Assembly (NCBI GenBank): GCA_025267735.1
Contig: CM046306.1
Span: 31,513,919 to 31,577,918, forward strand
Reading direction: 5' to 3'
Length of the DNA: 64,000 nucleotides
From: Mactra quadrangularis
Lineage: Eukaryota > Mollusca > Bivalvia > Venerida > Mactridae
The position numbers and the translations under genes are program-made. The notes under the pieces were generated by a model. The model did no database searches, was not told where the DNA came from, and was given only the letters and a program-made list of their open reading frames with translations. Positions 1-12,562 of this stretch are shown one piece after another (the first letter of the stretch is position 1; the number at the start of each line of letters is the position of its first letter).

Positions 1-660
1 AGTCAAATTATACAATACTGATATAAAAAAGGGAAAGCTGCCACTTTGAGTTTGCGCCAAAAACTGTGTGGGAGAACAATTAAAAAGAGAATTCCTTAGA
101 CTTTGTACTCTACTGAAAAAAAGTGCTGCAGGCAATGACTAAGTATTTACATGTAAGATGTACCTCATCCAGTATTCAAATTTTTTGTAGAATTAACCAA
201 ATATTTTTGAGTTTCATCTGCTGGGTTTTCTTGTGTTAGTTTCTGTTATCTATAATTTGATAGAGGACCATATTAACACAAAACTATTGTTTTGAGAGTA
301 TTTCTTGCTTACAATTTCCTGTGGAACAACATTGCCGAGCTGTGTATCAGTCCCTCTAATAGTGGTGAAAGAAGAGCATCGAGAAGTTAGAGTGTGCCAT
401 TTGCTTAAAGCTTTAGAAAGTCTTTCAGCCACAACAGAAAATGCTAAGTGTAACCAAAAACATAAGTCTTGTATAAATTTTATAAGCAATTTATTGGAAA
501 TATATTAACATTTATAATTTAATTTACAAAGTTGACTACCGGCTATGTACTATCAACAAAATAATTTATATTTATCAAGGTATAACCACAGACAAACTTT
601 GTATGTGGCTCTGATACATATATGTACAAATTTATTTTGTCTGCTAAATAAGTATATAAT
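1..660. other. No gene recognised (left edge)
   Basis: AT-rich sequence. Open frames of 60-80 codons exist on both strands around 250-510, but neither matches a family I recognise and neither has convincing splice sites. I see no repeat structure before the inverted-repeat element that starts at 661. Confidence 0.4.
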
Positions 661-1140
661 AGGGGTGTAACAACAAACCAATATACCAGTTAATTTTGCA
701 ATACCAATTCTGCCAGTTTTTACCTGGTTCATTTTTCTTTGAACCGGTTTTTGTATTTACATGCCATACTTATTGTTTTTATCAGAATCAGGAATTTGAG
801 TGTTTGTATAAATGTTAAAAAGTGTTGCAAACTTGAAGTAATTTTATTCTGCACTTTAACAGGTGAAACATTTCGTAAAATGAGCAAAATCTTTCTCTTT
901 GAAAGTCTGTTTCAAAGTATGCATTTTTCTAATACATAGTCATATAAACATTTGAATACAGTAAGTGATCATTTAAAAATTCACACATGCATGTACATAT
1001 GATGTTGATCCAAATAAGACGATGTACATGCATTATTTCATGATTGGCATGCCTATGCAAAAAGTTGGTATGTATTGCATTATATTACAATATTGGTTTT
1101 GTGTGTTGCAATATGGTTTTTTGCTGTTTTGTTACACCCT
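661..1140. mobile_element. 480-bp MITE with AGGGGTGTAAC terminal inverted repeats
   Basis: The left end reads AGGGGTGTAACAACA and the right end, reverse-complemented, reads AGGGTGTAACAAAACA. This gives a clear terminal inverted repeat with one gap. The hexamer TATAAT flanks both sides (655-660 and 1141-1146) and looks like a target-site duplication. The interior also folds back loosely (AACCAATAT near the left, ATATTGGTT near the right). No coding potential is seen. The termini resemble hAT-type MITEs, but a 6-bp duplication is short for hAT, so the superfamily is uncertain. Confidence 0.7.
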
Positions 1141-1229
1141 TATAATATATATGTCTCATTTATTTTAGCTAAATTGTGACAACAGTTTTTCTGGCACTGA
1201 CCTAGAAGGATAAATTTTCTTGCTCAAAT

Positions 1230-1329
1230 AAACAATGGGGTAGGTTTCAGATGGGATTTGAACCATTGTAGAGCTGGCTAATAAATAAATACCAGTACTT
1301 AATTGTAACCACTTGGGCACGCCCCCTCC
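1230..1329 (-). repeat. tRNA-derived SINE fragment
   Basis: On the minus strand a box-A-like motif TGCCCAAGTGG (1309-1319) is followed by a box-B-like GGTTCAAATCC (1254-1264). The spacing is wide, as in Leu/Ser-type tRNAs with a long variable arm. The 5' end is G-rich and the 3' part C-rich, but a clean acceptor stem and anticodon loop cannot be built, so a SINE head is more likely than a working tRNA gene. Confidence 0.5.
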
Positions 1330-1359
1330 AAATAAACATACATAAAATAATTCGAACAA

Positions 1360-2554
1360 TACTTTTTACTTTCTTCATTTTTGTTCATTATATTATGTAA
1401 CATAGTTTATTTGCATGAATAAGGAATTGAATAAATAGTGCATAAACATTCAAAAGGAATAATAACTAATATGATCAGAAGCATTGATTTACTCTGTTTC
1501 AGTCACATTGTATCTTCTATCAAAACAATTCTTTATTGTTATCACATGTTGATATCAAACAATGTAAGTTAATAATTTTCCCTGTTTTTTTTCACAGTTT
1601 CTCGAATGCTTTTCTAACTTATAAATTAATGATGCTTTTCATTTGAGCACCTCAATCAAACATCTCATTATCTTGATCAAGCTGTGATACACAATGATTA
1701 TACTACAATAATGACAAAGAAAATCAGTTTAAGACGGAGGAAACTTCGACTTAGGATTTTAGATTGAGATAAGTCATGATAAGCAAAGTCAAGACCATGA
1801 GACATAACTTCATGAATGTGCTGGCTGGTCTGACATCATACTGATAGCAAAGACTTTGGCAAAATCACCTTTAACATTGTACAGACTACATGCTTGATTG
1901 TATCTTATGTAAATATAAATGATTGTAAAAAAGGGAAATAACTCTATATAAAATAAAATATAGCATCAATATTGTCAAAATTAACTCCCTTTGCTAAAAT
2001 TGTTAAAATATAACAATCAGATCAAATCTATAAAATAGAAATGATTATCTAAAAACAAAAAGGTTCAATTCACCAAAAAAACGATCAAACAATTTAAACA
2101 TTGACACTTAAAACAGTTATAGTAGTTTTATGTCCTAACTGACCAACAACAAACAAAACAACATTTAGCTAAAATTGGAACACATTAACTACAGAATAAC
2201 AGGCAATTACAATTTGGTTATCATCAGCAGTAGGATTGTTCTCAAATATCACAGTTTTCTAGAAGGGTAGATTGTAGATTGCAATAACAAATAATGTATA
2301 TGATATTGGATATGCCTATTCTTGATTACAATGGCTCCCATATTTGTCACATAAATACTTATTACTGCTGTATTATTACTGCTGTATTATGGATACCATA
2401 ACGTCTCTCAAATAACAAAAACTCATTCAGAGTTGAAATGCTTTAAACAGAGAAGAAAATAAATGATCTAATAAACACACATGATAAGTAAGTAACTTTT
2501 CAAAGTCACATAATTTGTTACTAACACATTGTAATGCCTCAATATGGACATTGT
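1360..2554. other. Non-coding AT-rich stretch
   Basis: No open frame with recognisable content, no inverted-repeat element and no tandem array were found here. It lies downstream of CCDC89, beyond its candidate poly(A) signal. Confidence 0.4.
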
Positions 2555-2800
2555 TTCTGGAACAATCCATCACATTTGTAACAATCCATTAGCTTTTAGA
2601 ACAATCCCTTAAGTTTTGCGTTAGCTTTTGGAATGATCTCTTAGCAAATGAAATAATTTACAAGTTTTTGGTACATCCACTGGCTTTTAGAACAATCCCT
2701 TAAGCTTTAGGAATGATCTATGAGCTTTAGGAATGATCTGTTAGATTATGAAACAATTTACAAGCTTTTTGGATGATCCATTTGTGTTTGGTACCATCCA
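2555..2800. repeat. Degenerate minisatellite, roughly 20-bp units
   Basis: Variants of TTAGCTTTTGGAATGATC and AGAACAATCCCTTAAG recur about ten times with drifting unit length. The array lies just beyond the CCDC89 stop codon, so part of it may fall in or next to that gene's 3' UTR. Confidence 0.6.
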
Positions 2801-2801
2801 A

Positions 2802-2807
2802 TTTATT
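2802..2807 (-). promoter_or_regulatory. Candidate poly(A) signal for CCDC89
   Basis: AATAAA on the minus strand, about 56 bases past the CCDC89 stop codon. It is the first perfect hexamer downstream. Assignment rests on position only. Confidence 0.4.
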
Positions 2808-2862
2808 ATCAAACCAGTAAATTATTCTCCCACTATGTTTCATACATTGCACTTTTAATTGT

Positions 2863-5800
2863 TCAACCACATAAATGTCTTAATCTTTCATTTAATTCTT
2901 TCTCTTTCTTCAATAATGCTGATGTATGTTTCTTGTAAGCATCAAATTCCTGAAATATAGGAATCAATTTATAAAGCATTTTTAATGTGTAACTAATTAC
3001 AAATTGTAAATCAATGCCAAATGCACTCAAACTTTCAGAGTCTATTGCCGTTTAGCACTTTTGCTTGCACAAAGTGATCCCAATTTCTATTGCTGTTTAG
3101 CACTTTTGCTTGCACCAAGTGATCTCAATTTCTTTTGTCTATCAATGGTTATACTGTACATATCTTACATTGTTGTTTCACAGTTTGTCCCATGCCGCAC
3201 GATCCATTGCAATACATCAAAGTAAAATATATGTAGAAATCACCTTAAAGGAAATTAAAAATAGCTAAGGGTTAGTTTCCATAATGCTTTCCGTAGAGCA
3301 TTTGATCTCTGCAATCAGTTGTGAGGTTTTTCTTAAACATATGGGCAGATTTTGGTTTTTAGCTATCATTAACCTTCCCTCATTAGTTAAAGTGTTAAAA
3401 CTAATGTTGTTGCCAACCAAGTTTTCAGATATCATTTAATGTCCATTTGAACCCAGATATACATTTGGTTGGCATAATAGATGTATGTTATGAATGCTTG
3501 ACACAGAAAATTATGTAAAACCTTAATTTCAAAAATACATTACAACATGAGCCCTCATAAATGACTTGTACCATTAAATTAATGAGCATTTAAAACAAAC
3601 CATGGGTTTTGACAGTGTATGGACAGATATCATGCAGGACAATAATGTTTGACAACATAAACTTTATCAGTGGAATTACAATACAAATATCAAGTGATCT
3701 GGACATATGTAACAGACAAAAGGTGATTAGAAACATGAATGTGAGTAGACAATATACATATATTACCAGATATTAATGATGTACAAGTAATGCTGTAAAA
3801 TAGGCAAAAAAACATATATGATTTGTTGAAGGGAGATTTTTTATGATTTGATACTTTATACACATGAAACAAGTTACTGTAGAAGTAAATTAAATGTAAT
3901 TATGGCGACTGACTCACTTGGCCAGTTTTTCTGTATACTTTCATCTAAGTTAAATCTCAATTGTCCGAAATCAGATCGAACGAATATCATGGATTATCCG
4001 AAACGATTGTCCGGTCCCAAACATTTTGCGAATAAAATATAATAAAAAAGTCAGCATTATCCAAATATCATGGGTTATCCAAACTAAATTTTTTGTCCCT
4101 ACGAAAAGAAAAATATTGATTTTAACACCTTTTGTCCAAAGGTGGTCAACTCTGACGATCGTCAAGACAACTTATTATGGAGACAGACAAAACATATGCA
4201 CATGTATAATGTAAATTATAATGATGAGTCAAAGGTTGTTGCCTTCAAGTTTGAAAAATAACTTGTTCACCTAGTTCAGGAAATCATATTAGTCATTGAA
4301 TACATAAACTATCAATTTATCAAAACAAGAATTTATTTAAGTTAAAAGGGAGATCACTCAGTAATATTATTACTCATAGATACAAATTATCTCCCTTTGG
4401 TAAAAAAGAATATAGATTGGTAGTTACCTTGGAAACTTCTGATGCTTTAGTTTCAGCTTCATCTAATTCATCTTTTAATTTCTTCACAGCTCTGTTAGCA
4501 TTCACTGCTGCTGCATCACGTCTATAGAATTATAATTATAATGAATTATTTACAATATAAAACATCATCTAAAATTTCAAGATTCACACATCTATATGAA
4601 AATTTAAGACATCAAAAATACTACCAGAATACTAAATTTAATACTAAATGTTTGTTCGGATAATTATCCACAAACAGAGGTTACCAACAAGTAAAAAGTG
4701 TATAAATCTTTATCTAATCATACATAATTTGGAAAAATAGTTATTCATATACACAGTAGAATCATTTCAAAACACCAAAATAGAATCAAATGCAATTTTT
4801 AATGTACATGTTGTAATTTGGCTTTATTACACAAACGTACAGCATGTTTCATGTCATTCTATACATAACTTAATCTCAGTTGGAAAAAGTTGCAACTAAT
4901 ACTTTAAAGAAGAAATGTTGGGCTGAGGTAGACATATGACCAAGTAGGATAGCACCATCCAATACAGTCAAATTAAAAATAAAGATGTGAACTAACAACT
5001 TACTCAAACTTTAACTGCATTTCTTGAACTGATTTTTCCATATCTGTTATTTTCTTCTTTAATACTTTATTGTCTGTTTGTTCTTTCTATGATTATAGAA
5101 AACAACAACATTGTGGCAAGGTTCATTAAGTACAAATTGAAGATAAAAGGTCATCTGTGTACAGTAATAAGTTTTCAAACATCATTTATAAACTTAACAT
5201 ACTTCAAAAGTTCTACATTGATTCAAATACTTTTCAAATTCAATCTCAATACCAATTCATTGCTTCATTAAGAAAGAAACTTATATCTACTACAGCCTTT
5301 GCCTTAACCCTTAGTCTGAGACTGAGAGAAATTAATTAAGCCTAGAGAAAATACTAATTTGACATAATTTGGTCCATTAAGTACTAGAAAACATAATAAA
5401 TTGGGCTAATGCTTTTAAAAATGTATGACAAAGATTGTATTGCATTTTAAAACCAAGGTTTCATGCTAATGCATGTCACCGACTTGACAGTGGGTGGGGT
5501 TATAAATATATCATATAAATATTTACAGTAATAATTTTTCCTCTCTGCATGGCTAGATCTAACAGTTCATCTTTCTCTTTAGTTAATTGTTGTATTTTAC
5601 TGTTAGTTTCTGACTCTTGATTCTGACGACTATCTATTTGATTTTGTAATTTGTAATTGGCACCTACAACAAAATTATAAAATATAGGACAATGATAAAA
5701 ATGAAACATTGACATATTAAGTGAGGTTATAGATTCACGAATATAAATCTTAATATTGACATGGCTAATTTACAATTATTACCATGCTCAATTTTCAAGT

Positions 5801-8800
5801 AAATTTTTAAATTATAAATTATTCTTCTGTTTAATACTGACACTCACCGTTGTCCCTAATCTTAAAGAAATCACAGCTAGGAATAAACTTAACAACTGTC
5901 CACGCATAATAGTTCAAACCTTTTCTGTCAAAATGGAGGTTTCTACAAGTATTAGAAATCTTTCCTTCCCTTTTCCAGCATAGGTAGATCTAAGAAAAAA
6001 TTTCATAGAAGGTCCAGTTAATGAAATTTTACATGGGTGGTAGTACAAACAAAAATAATCATTTCCAACCATATTTGTAAATTCTTTTATCCGGTTTTGA
6101 TCTCCTGACCCCTTTGCTGGGTCCATCATTGTCAAATAGCATAATTCAGTAAACTTACACAAAACTTTGTTTAAAGTTTTTTAAGAATTATTGAAAAGTG
6201 AACCAAAATATTGACATTGATAGCAAGTGTTTAAGAACTAAAAAATTGGACATGGAGCAGAGCCCTGCAATTCTCACCAATATTATCTACCTTTTAATCT
6301 TTCTTCAGTATCAGATAATTTATGTTGTAATGCTTTAATATCAGACTTTAATCTATCTTGTAAAGCTTGAAGTTCATTACGTAAAGTTTCTTCTTTTTGA
6401 CGTCCTTCCTGAATGGCACTTCTGTAATAGTTAAAACAAAGACATGAGAAGAGTATAGAGGATATTCGTCAACTTTGGTGTAAGGTCGATTTTTATTTCA
6501 TCGAGTGAGCTCAGAAAGCATAGCCATGAGTGAAAATGTAACTTTCTGAGTTCATGAGTTGAAATAAAAAAGATCTTATACCAAAGTTGACGAATATTCT
6601 GTTTCTTTCATGCTTAATTTTGTGTTTTATTAGATGTATTTTACACAAATTATAAAAACGTGACGTCATTTCATCTCCAATATGATGTCATTTATCTTTT
6701 AAGATGACATCATTAACAATGAAAATATAAGGTTATATTTTCACTACAATGAAAATATAAAATTTATATTTTCTTGTTTATTTTCATCGAATGATGCGAC
6801 GTTTCATCGTTAAGCATGAATGAAAAACATTTCTTTCCTTTTAAAAATAGAGTTTCTTCATTGCTCACATAAATGCATAATAAATATAGATCAAAACTAA
6901 TGTAGAGGTTTGTACAACATTCAATTAAAGTGCATCAAGTTAGCTCATTCAGTGTCATGTCTGATTATCTATCTAGACAGATACAACCTATATATCTGTA
7001 AGGACCTTTGTCACACAATACTTTTTATGTAGGTGTTTTTACCAACCACCACTATATCAAGTATAGCAGTTGTCAACTAATGGCAAAGGTAAAAGCTTAA
7101 TACTGGTTATGTTTCCAGGGACAGTAAGGTGGAAGATTGACCATCTATGTAGACATATCATAAAAATAAAGCACCAACAGAAATAGTTGTTTAGTGTTAA
7201 AAACATCAACGAATGAGAAAAAATATTTGCAACTCTAAAAAAGCATCCAGAAATGTTAACCAGAGGCATCAAATTCATGATTATGATCGACCCAAAAAAT
7301 CATCGTTTTGAATCCCACTTTTAACTTTTTATGTACTGTTATTTAATTCAAGGAATTATAAAACCCCTTAACAAAATAATTATGCCCTCATAAGGTATCT
7401 TCACTTTCTCACCTGTATTTAGAATTCAAGTCTTTACATTGATCTTGTACTGTAGCTAACTTGTTCTCCAACTGTCGAATCATATCTTCTTTTTCTAGTA
7501 TTGTCTTATTAAACAATTTAGCATTTTCATCTTTCAATCTTTCATTTTCTTGACGAAGTTCAACATTTACACGTTTGTATTCATCTTTGTATTTTATCAT
7601 TTCTTCATGATTTGATGCAAGGTCATTAAAACGTTGATCAAGAAGGTTAAACTTCCTGATCTCATGTCTCATATTTTCGTCTGCATTGTCTCTAAAGTCT
7701 TGTAATTCTTTATTTATTCTTTCTAATGTCTGAATTCTTGTCACAGCTTCATCTGATCTGTTTTTTAAGATCATTATCAGCTGTGATTGTTCATCGATTC
7801 TAGATCTAAGCATGGCATTTTCTGTTTTGTCATCTTTTGAAAGACCTTTCAGTTTAGATAATGTGGACAGCTCTGTGTTTCCTCCCTGAAGTTAGTTAAA
7901 TAAATAAAAAAATATATATGCAGTAGATGCATACAAAATGTAATTATTTAATTGTAGTGTTTTAAGGTACCAATATCGTGAAATTGTAGACTTAAGGTAT
8001 TCAGTCTTAACCCGCAATCCAGAACACTTAGCCAATAGAAAAGGCAATATATTTATCTTTTCTGGTTTAAACATTCATCAGATACAGTGGCAACTTTCCT
8101 AAGCATATCTTGCTTGCTAGCGCTACATCCCCTCATAAACTCAAGTTACTGTGAGTACTATATACAGGACTAGACATGATTTGGTATACAGACGATCCGT
8201 CCCCAAGACTATTCTCCCTCTAGACGATCCGTCCCCAGTCACATTCGCCCTTGGACGATCCGTCCCCAAAATATCAGAGTTTAGACGATTCGTCCCCATT
8301 TTATAAAAGTGTATACGGGATAGATCAAAATTGCTAAAATGTGATAAAAATATGAAAATAAAACAAACCATATTGAAATTAATTTTATTTTATCCATATT
8401 CACCATTACAAATAAGAAAATATAAAAGAATCATTTTTGAAATTAATTTTATTTTATTCATATTCACTAATCTCATTAAATTGAACACATCTTAAATTTG
8501 TAACAATATAATTGCTATGATAATATAATATAAGTTGCTAAATTAAAACATCAAACGTAATAAGAAGGAACATTTTACATTTGTGTAAATACATATTGAC
8601 TGTTGTTTTTCACATACAAATCCATTTAGTTGGGTTAAAAATAATAAAAATATATAATTGAACAGAACAGAACATACACTTAATTACACAAGAATACTCG
8701 ATTCGAAACTAGCATTTTTTGTTAACATAAATCAAAGGTCCATTGTTTACATTTTTATTTTTCAATTTGAAACAATGAATTTTTTTTATTAATCACGTTG

Positions 8801-9176
8801 ATTTCTTTATTCAACAATGCATAGTACTCTATCTTCATTCCAGTGGCCTATGTTTACAAAATTAAATTTGCTGTTCTTAGTGTCGTAATTTTGTATGAAA
8901 TTAAAAAAAGATATGTTAAATAATGTAAAAATAAAAGAATAAACATAAATAATACTCATTGTGCTATATACACTTAAGGGGACGAATCATCTTAACATTC
9001 TTTGGACGATCCATCGATCCAAGGACGGATGTGACTGGGGACGGATCGTCTGACATTCGACATGATTTGATCTCGTACAATCATTTATTCATGTAAACTT
9101 TATGACAAACCTGATTCTTTTCACCAGAGTCAGGAGACGTAATCATCTGTCCATTGAGTTGTACAGAATATTCCAT
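2863..9176 (-). CDS. CCDC89: CCDC89-like coiled-coil protein (complete, 7 coding exons, 356 aa)
   Basis: Coding exons in transcript order: 9111-9176, 7413-7885, 6291-6421, 5527-5663, 5004-5086, 4428-4521, 2863-2949. All introns are GT-AG and phases join to 1,071 nt with stop TGA at 2863-2865. The start is the only ATG in the first exon (MEYSVQLNGQ). The protein is almost all heptad coiled coil. Recognisable CCDC89 blocks occur in order: MLRSRIDEQSQLI, then LASNHEEMIKYKDEYK, then KDELLDLAMQRGK, and a C-terminal KEKELNERLRHL. Length is close to vertebrate CCDC89 (about 374 aa from memory). In vertebrates CCDC89 (BOIP) is a testis-enriched, poorly understood protein reported to bind the Hey1 transcription factor; a sperm or ciliary role here is inference. 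No transmembrane or signal segment is seen. Intron 1 carries an 875-bp inverted-repeat element. Identification was by recalled sequence, not alignment. Confidence 0.93.
3035..3135. repeat. ~50-bp tandem duplication in CCDC89 intron 6
   Basis: The block TTTAGCACTTTTGCTTGCAC with its flanks occurs twice about 50 bp apart, with few differences. It lies between coding exons 6 and 7 of CCDC89. Confidence 0.75.
6460..6600. repeat. Near-palindromic foldback (60-bp arms) in CCDC89 intron 3
   Basis: The left arm beginning GATATTCGTCAACTTTGG (from 6461) is matched by an inverted right arm ending CCAAAGTTGACGAATATTC (near 6581-6599). Both arms extend about 60 bp with scattered mismatches around a short loop. 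An outer pair (CATGCTTA near 6610, TAAGCATG near 6815) may mark a larger element. A foldback MITE is the likely explanation. Confidence 0.75.
8184..9058. mobile_element. 875-bp inverted-repeat element with clustered GACGATCCGTCCCC motifs
   Basis: Both ends carry CAGACGATCCGTCCCCA in inverted orientation. The left end repeats the GACGATCCGTCCCC motif four times about 35 bp apart, and the right end has two or three diverged copies. The 11-mer GACATGATTTG lies directly outside both ends (8173-8183 and 9059-9069), a plausible target-site duplication. That length would suit a Mutator-like or foldback element, but no transposase remains. A ~64-bp direct duplication containing GAAATTAATTTTATTTTAT lies inside. 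The element sits in CCDC89 intron 1. Confidence 0.75.
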
Positions 9177-10042
9177 TTTGTTCAAGTTACATCAGAAATA
9201 CAACTGTCAATAATGTTCTATCCCTCTGAATGTTACTGTAGACGTGTAGTCTTTCTTCGAGTTTTGAAACACAATTGAACTTTCAATGTTGGAAGACAGT
9301 AATCAGTAACATAAAGTTTACATTCTCTTAGTATCTTATATCTTAATGGTTGAATTATGATGGCAGATAAAAAACGGAACGAATTAAGAAGGTAACATGC
9401 TCAACAACACTAAAATTAAAATCAAGAAATTCAAGTAAAAAATTGTTTTCCTCGACAACGGAAACGGTGCGTACGTAAAAATTACACGTTGTGAAATTCG
9501 AAAAAGTTGTAGAAAAAAGACCACTTATACTAGCTAGCAGTTTGCAGTTGAAAGGAGTTAAAGAAATAAAATGTTTTATTTTCCTTATTTATAAACGTCT
9601 ATTGTGACTTACAATATCGATCAAACTATTAATACGAATGCAACCAGTGATGGTAGCTTTACTTATTCCTACTTCCGGTCTGAAACGGTGAAGGTGAGAT
9701 TTGTGTATTAAACGTCCTTTTCTTCATTATTATGCAAATCCGATCGCATGCGTTTGTGACATTATATGCAATGTTGAAATCGTTATGGGTTAGAGCGTTT
9801 TCAATAAGTGTTGTTCTGTAAATACAAAGAAAATGGTCGTTATTATTGCAACATACCCCACCCACCTTAAATCATCTGACAAAAAGTTACATAAAAACAA
9901 GGGCACTTTTCCAGCTTTTCTGCCTGCTATAGCTAACTTAAAACTGAATAGAGCTGAAACAATTACATTTTTTAATTAAGCATTTGGACTGAATAGAATT
10001 GAGTGACAATTCTTCTGTTCCAATTGGAAAACACGGCACAAT
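9177..10042. other. CCDC89 upstream region
   Basis: This stretch precedes the CCDC89 start codon on the minus strand and must hold its 5' UTR and promoter if there is no further 5' exon. I see no TATA box at a convincing distance and no defined regulatory motif. No protein-coding exon was recognised. Confidence 0.4.
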
Positions 10043-10423
10043 GGGTACGTACAGGGTTCTCCCAGCTGGTACCAAGTAGAATTACCAAGGGTTACCGTAA
10101 GTTACTGAATGTTACCAAACATACCATTGGTTGCCAATTAATTCTGAACGAACTTAGGTAATATTAGTAATAATAGTAGTATATGGTAGGATATTGCTGC
10201 CAATGGTAAACAACGGTACTTTGGTATATAAATAAATGAAATTCTTAGTGTTGCCGCCATCATGACTTGAATCAAAACGAGGCTACCAGAGCTACCTCAC
10301 TTATAGGGTCACGGGAGAATTGGTTACCAATTACATTGCCTTCGGTATACCAATTGTAACCAATTTTTACTGATGGTTATCAATGCACCATCAGTTACCA
10401 GTGGTATAACTCTGAACGCACCC
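10043..10423. mobile_element. 381-bp PIF/Harbinger-like MITE
   Basis: The left end GGGTACGTACAGGGTT pairs with right end AACTCTGAACGCACCC as an imperfect terminal inverted repeat. The trinucleotide AAT flanks both sides (10040-10042 and 10424-10426). GGGTGCGTTC-type termini with a 3-bp duplication fit PIF/Harbinger MITEs, though AAT is not the usual TWA. The interior is rich in GGTTACC/GGTAACC palindromes. No coding capacity. Confidence 0.65.
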
Positions 10424-11015
10424 AATGTCATTTCATATACTGGTAATATATCCTCTGGTACTTTATTTCGAGGCATCTTAATTACAACAACATTTTTGTT
10501 TTAGACTGGATTTCGATTTGGGTTTACCCTGTGATGTCATTCCCGCACATTTCTGATTGTTAGCAGTACGTGATTTCTTACCGCCATTTGTAAAGAGTCG
10601 GGGATTTTGAGGGACTCCTTTCATACCTTTTCCCGTGAAACACTGTAAAATGGTGTTTTCTTATTACTTACTTAGTACAGTTTTGAAAATGTTATCTCAA
10701 AAATAATAAATATGACAGACAGATTGGCATCCTTTTTTTCTCGCTATTATAAGAAAATCACATGACAGGTAGTATACTTTCGCTTTGGTAAGATCAAAAT
10801 TTAAATATAGAAACCAATCAAATGCGTCATTTCTCTGTACTCTCATGTCAGCCATATTGGAAATCTCCACTTGACACATTTTTATTTCTTGATTTCTACG
10901 ATAACTTTCAGTTATTCATAAAAGTTGTAAAAGATGGACAATAAATAAAATATTTAAGTTAGGGTTATTTATTAGTTGAAGCCTTATTTTGTAACGGTAT
11001 ACAGTCATAGTTTCT
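10424..11015. other. Intergenic stretch, nothing recognised
   Basis: No coding exon, tandem repeat or inverted-repeat element was found between the two neighbouring TIR elements. Confidence 0.4.
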
Positions 11016-12009
11016 TACTGGTATGCTAGCAGTAGCCGTGAAGGAGTAGTACCCATGATTTTGGTTTTATATGCTTTCCAGTGGAAAATTAAAGTTTGTG
11101 TGATGTTCAATAAGACAAAATTAAACTATGTACAAAACATTACAACTTTTAGATAAGTATAACGGAAAATATTTACATTTATGTCAACAAACTTCGAAAA
11201 TCTTTTGGACATCGCGTGGGGGAATCCTGTCCATGTGTATGCGCATCACATACGCTTTTTTTAGCTTTTCCATTTTATTTATAAATCAACGGGAATTAAC
11301 TCATTTTAAGAAAAATATATACTGGATTAGTTCCCCAAACACTAAGGGACTCTCATCAGGGCTTAATGTCGTAAATAACTCAATTTTATTCACTATTTTG
11401 CGATCGATTTTAAAGGCAGTGAGAGGCATAATTTTTGAATGCATGGTTGTCCTTTGACAAGTATTTTATTTTTTTCATTTTTCTATAAAATGATGCCATA
11501 TTTGTTCCTCCATTACTTAAGTAAGTTTTAACATAAATTGAAATCTTTTATTTTAAAAAATATGACGATTAAAAAGTGGGATTTTATCAACTTAACCATC
11601 GTTTACGGAGTATTTACTTGACGTCAGGTAACCTGATAATAGTATTTTTTGTGTGGCCATGTTTGGTTTTTCTCGTATTTCTTGAATAATAATTAACGAA
11701 TCTGCATTAAACTTCGCCAAAATGCTTTCAATAGTATAATTAGCAACACATGAAAGCAAAAAACTATCTTACTTACCAATACTTGAAACAGAAAATCATG
11801 GCTACTACTAGCCTAACCATGAATATTCTAATCAAAAGTTGACCCCTTTTGAGCCCCTCATATTTACATCATGTAATACGTTTTAGATGGACCGATACGT
11901 TTTGAACCCAGGTTTGTTATTGTCAACTTTGATTTGGAAATGTCAATGATTTTTCAATATATTTGAGAAAAACCTTAAAAAAATCAAGGCTACTGCTCGC
12001 ATACCAGTA
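11016..12009. mobile_element. ~1-kb element with 22-bp terminal inverted repeats
   Basis: TACTGGTATGCTAGCAGTAGCC at 11016-11037 is matched in inverse orientation at 11988-12009 with one mismatch. The interior is AT-rich. Its longest open frame (11128-11457, plus) has no recognisable domain. No clear target duplication was found, so exact ends and class are uncertain. Confidence 0.6.
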
Positions 12010-12437
12010 GGTGCGTCGGAACTAGTACACTAGGATATCTATATGATACATTCATACATGAATCATGATACAGGCGGATACATTGGAGATAAATCTTTTA
12101 AGGCAGTGGCTAGAGTCACGAATGTGCCGTTACTGTAGACAACCCTTGCAAGGGAAGGCTAGAGTTACGAGAGTCTAATAACATGAGATTTTTTCAACTT
12201 TAAAACATTAGAAAACTTGTTTGTATACATTATTACTAAAAAAACCCAAATATTTACCGTTGTGACTTATCCTTCTGTCATTAATTATATTTATAATAAA
12301 GTATATGGATGTCTATTAAATGTGATATATCCTTGTTGTCTTCACTGTCGCATACTGAATTTAGTTACTTGAGCGTTCAGTTATAGTTATACAACTTTTT
12401 TTACGAAATCCAAAGAATTTTTGCAAATAATGATTTT
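12010..12437. other. Intergenic stretch, nothing recognised
   Basis: AT-rich spacer between the TIR element and the tandem-repeat element. No coding or structural signal seen. Confidence 0.35.
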
Positions 12438-12480
12438 TATACGCCCGTTTTGAAAAAACGGTCGTATTATGTTATGCTGT

Positions 12481-12562
12481 TGTCCGTCTGTCCGTCTGTC
12501 CGTCTGTCCGTCTGTCCGTCTGTCCGTCTGTCCGTCTGTCCGTCTGTCCGTCTGTCCGTCCG
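12481..12562. repeat. (TCCGTCTG)n microsatellite
   Basis: About ten near-perfect copies of the octamer in the 5' part of the pearl-like element. This position is typical for the microsatellite of such elements. Confidence 0.95.

Noticed and set aside
250..508. Overlapping open frames on both strands near the left edge, possibly an exon of a neighbouring gene
   Set aside because: Neither translation matches a family I recognise, and splice sites and codon pattern give no support. Kept as unassigned sequence.
1230..1329. Functional tRNA gene
   Set aside because: Box A and box B are present, but acceptor and anticodon stems do not close; a SINE head explains it better. The same applies to 40364-40438, 43365-43425 and 59350-59415.
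3940..4160. Pogo/Tigger-like transposon suggested by repeated ATTATCCGAA/ATTATCCAAA words
   Set aside because: Words recur two or three times only, and no terminal inverted repeat or flanking duplication could be found.
11128..11457. 109-codon ORF as a gene
   Set aside because: It lies inside a TIR element, has no recognisable domain and is AT-rich; probably chance.
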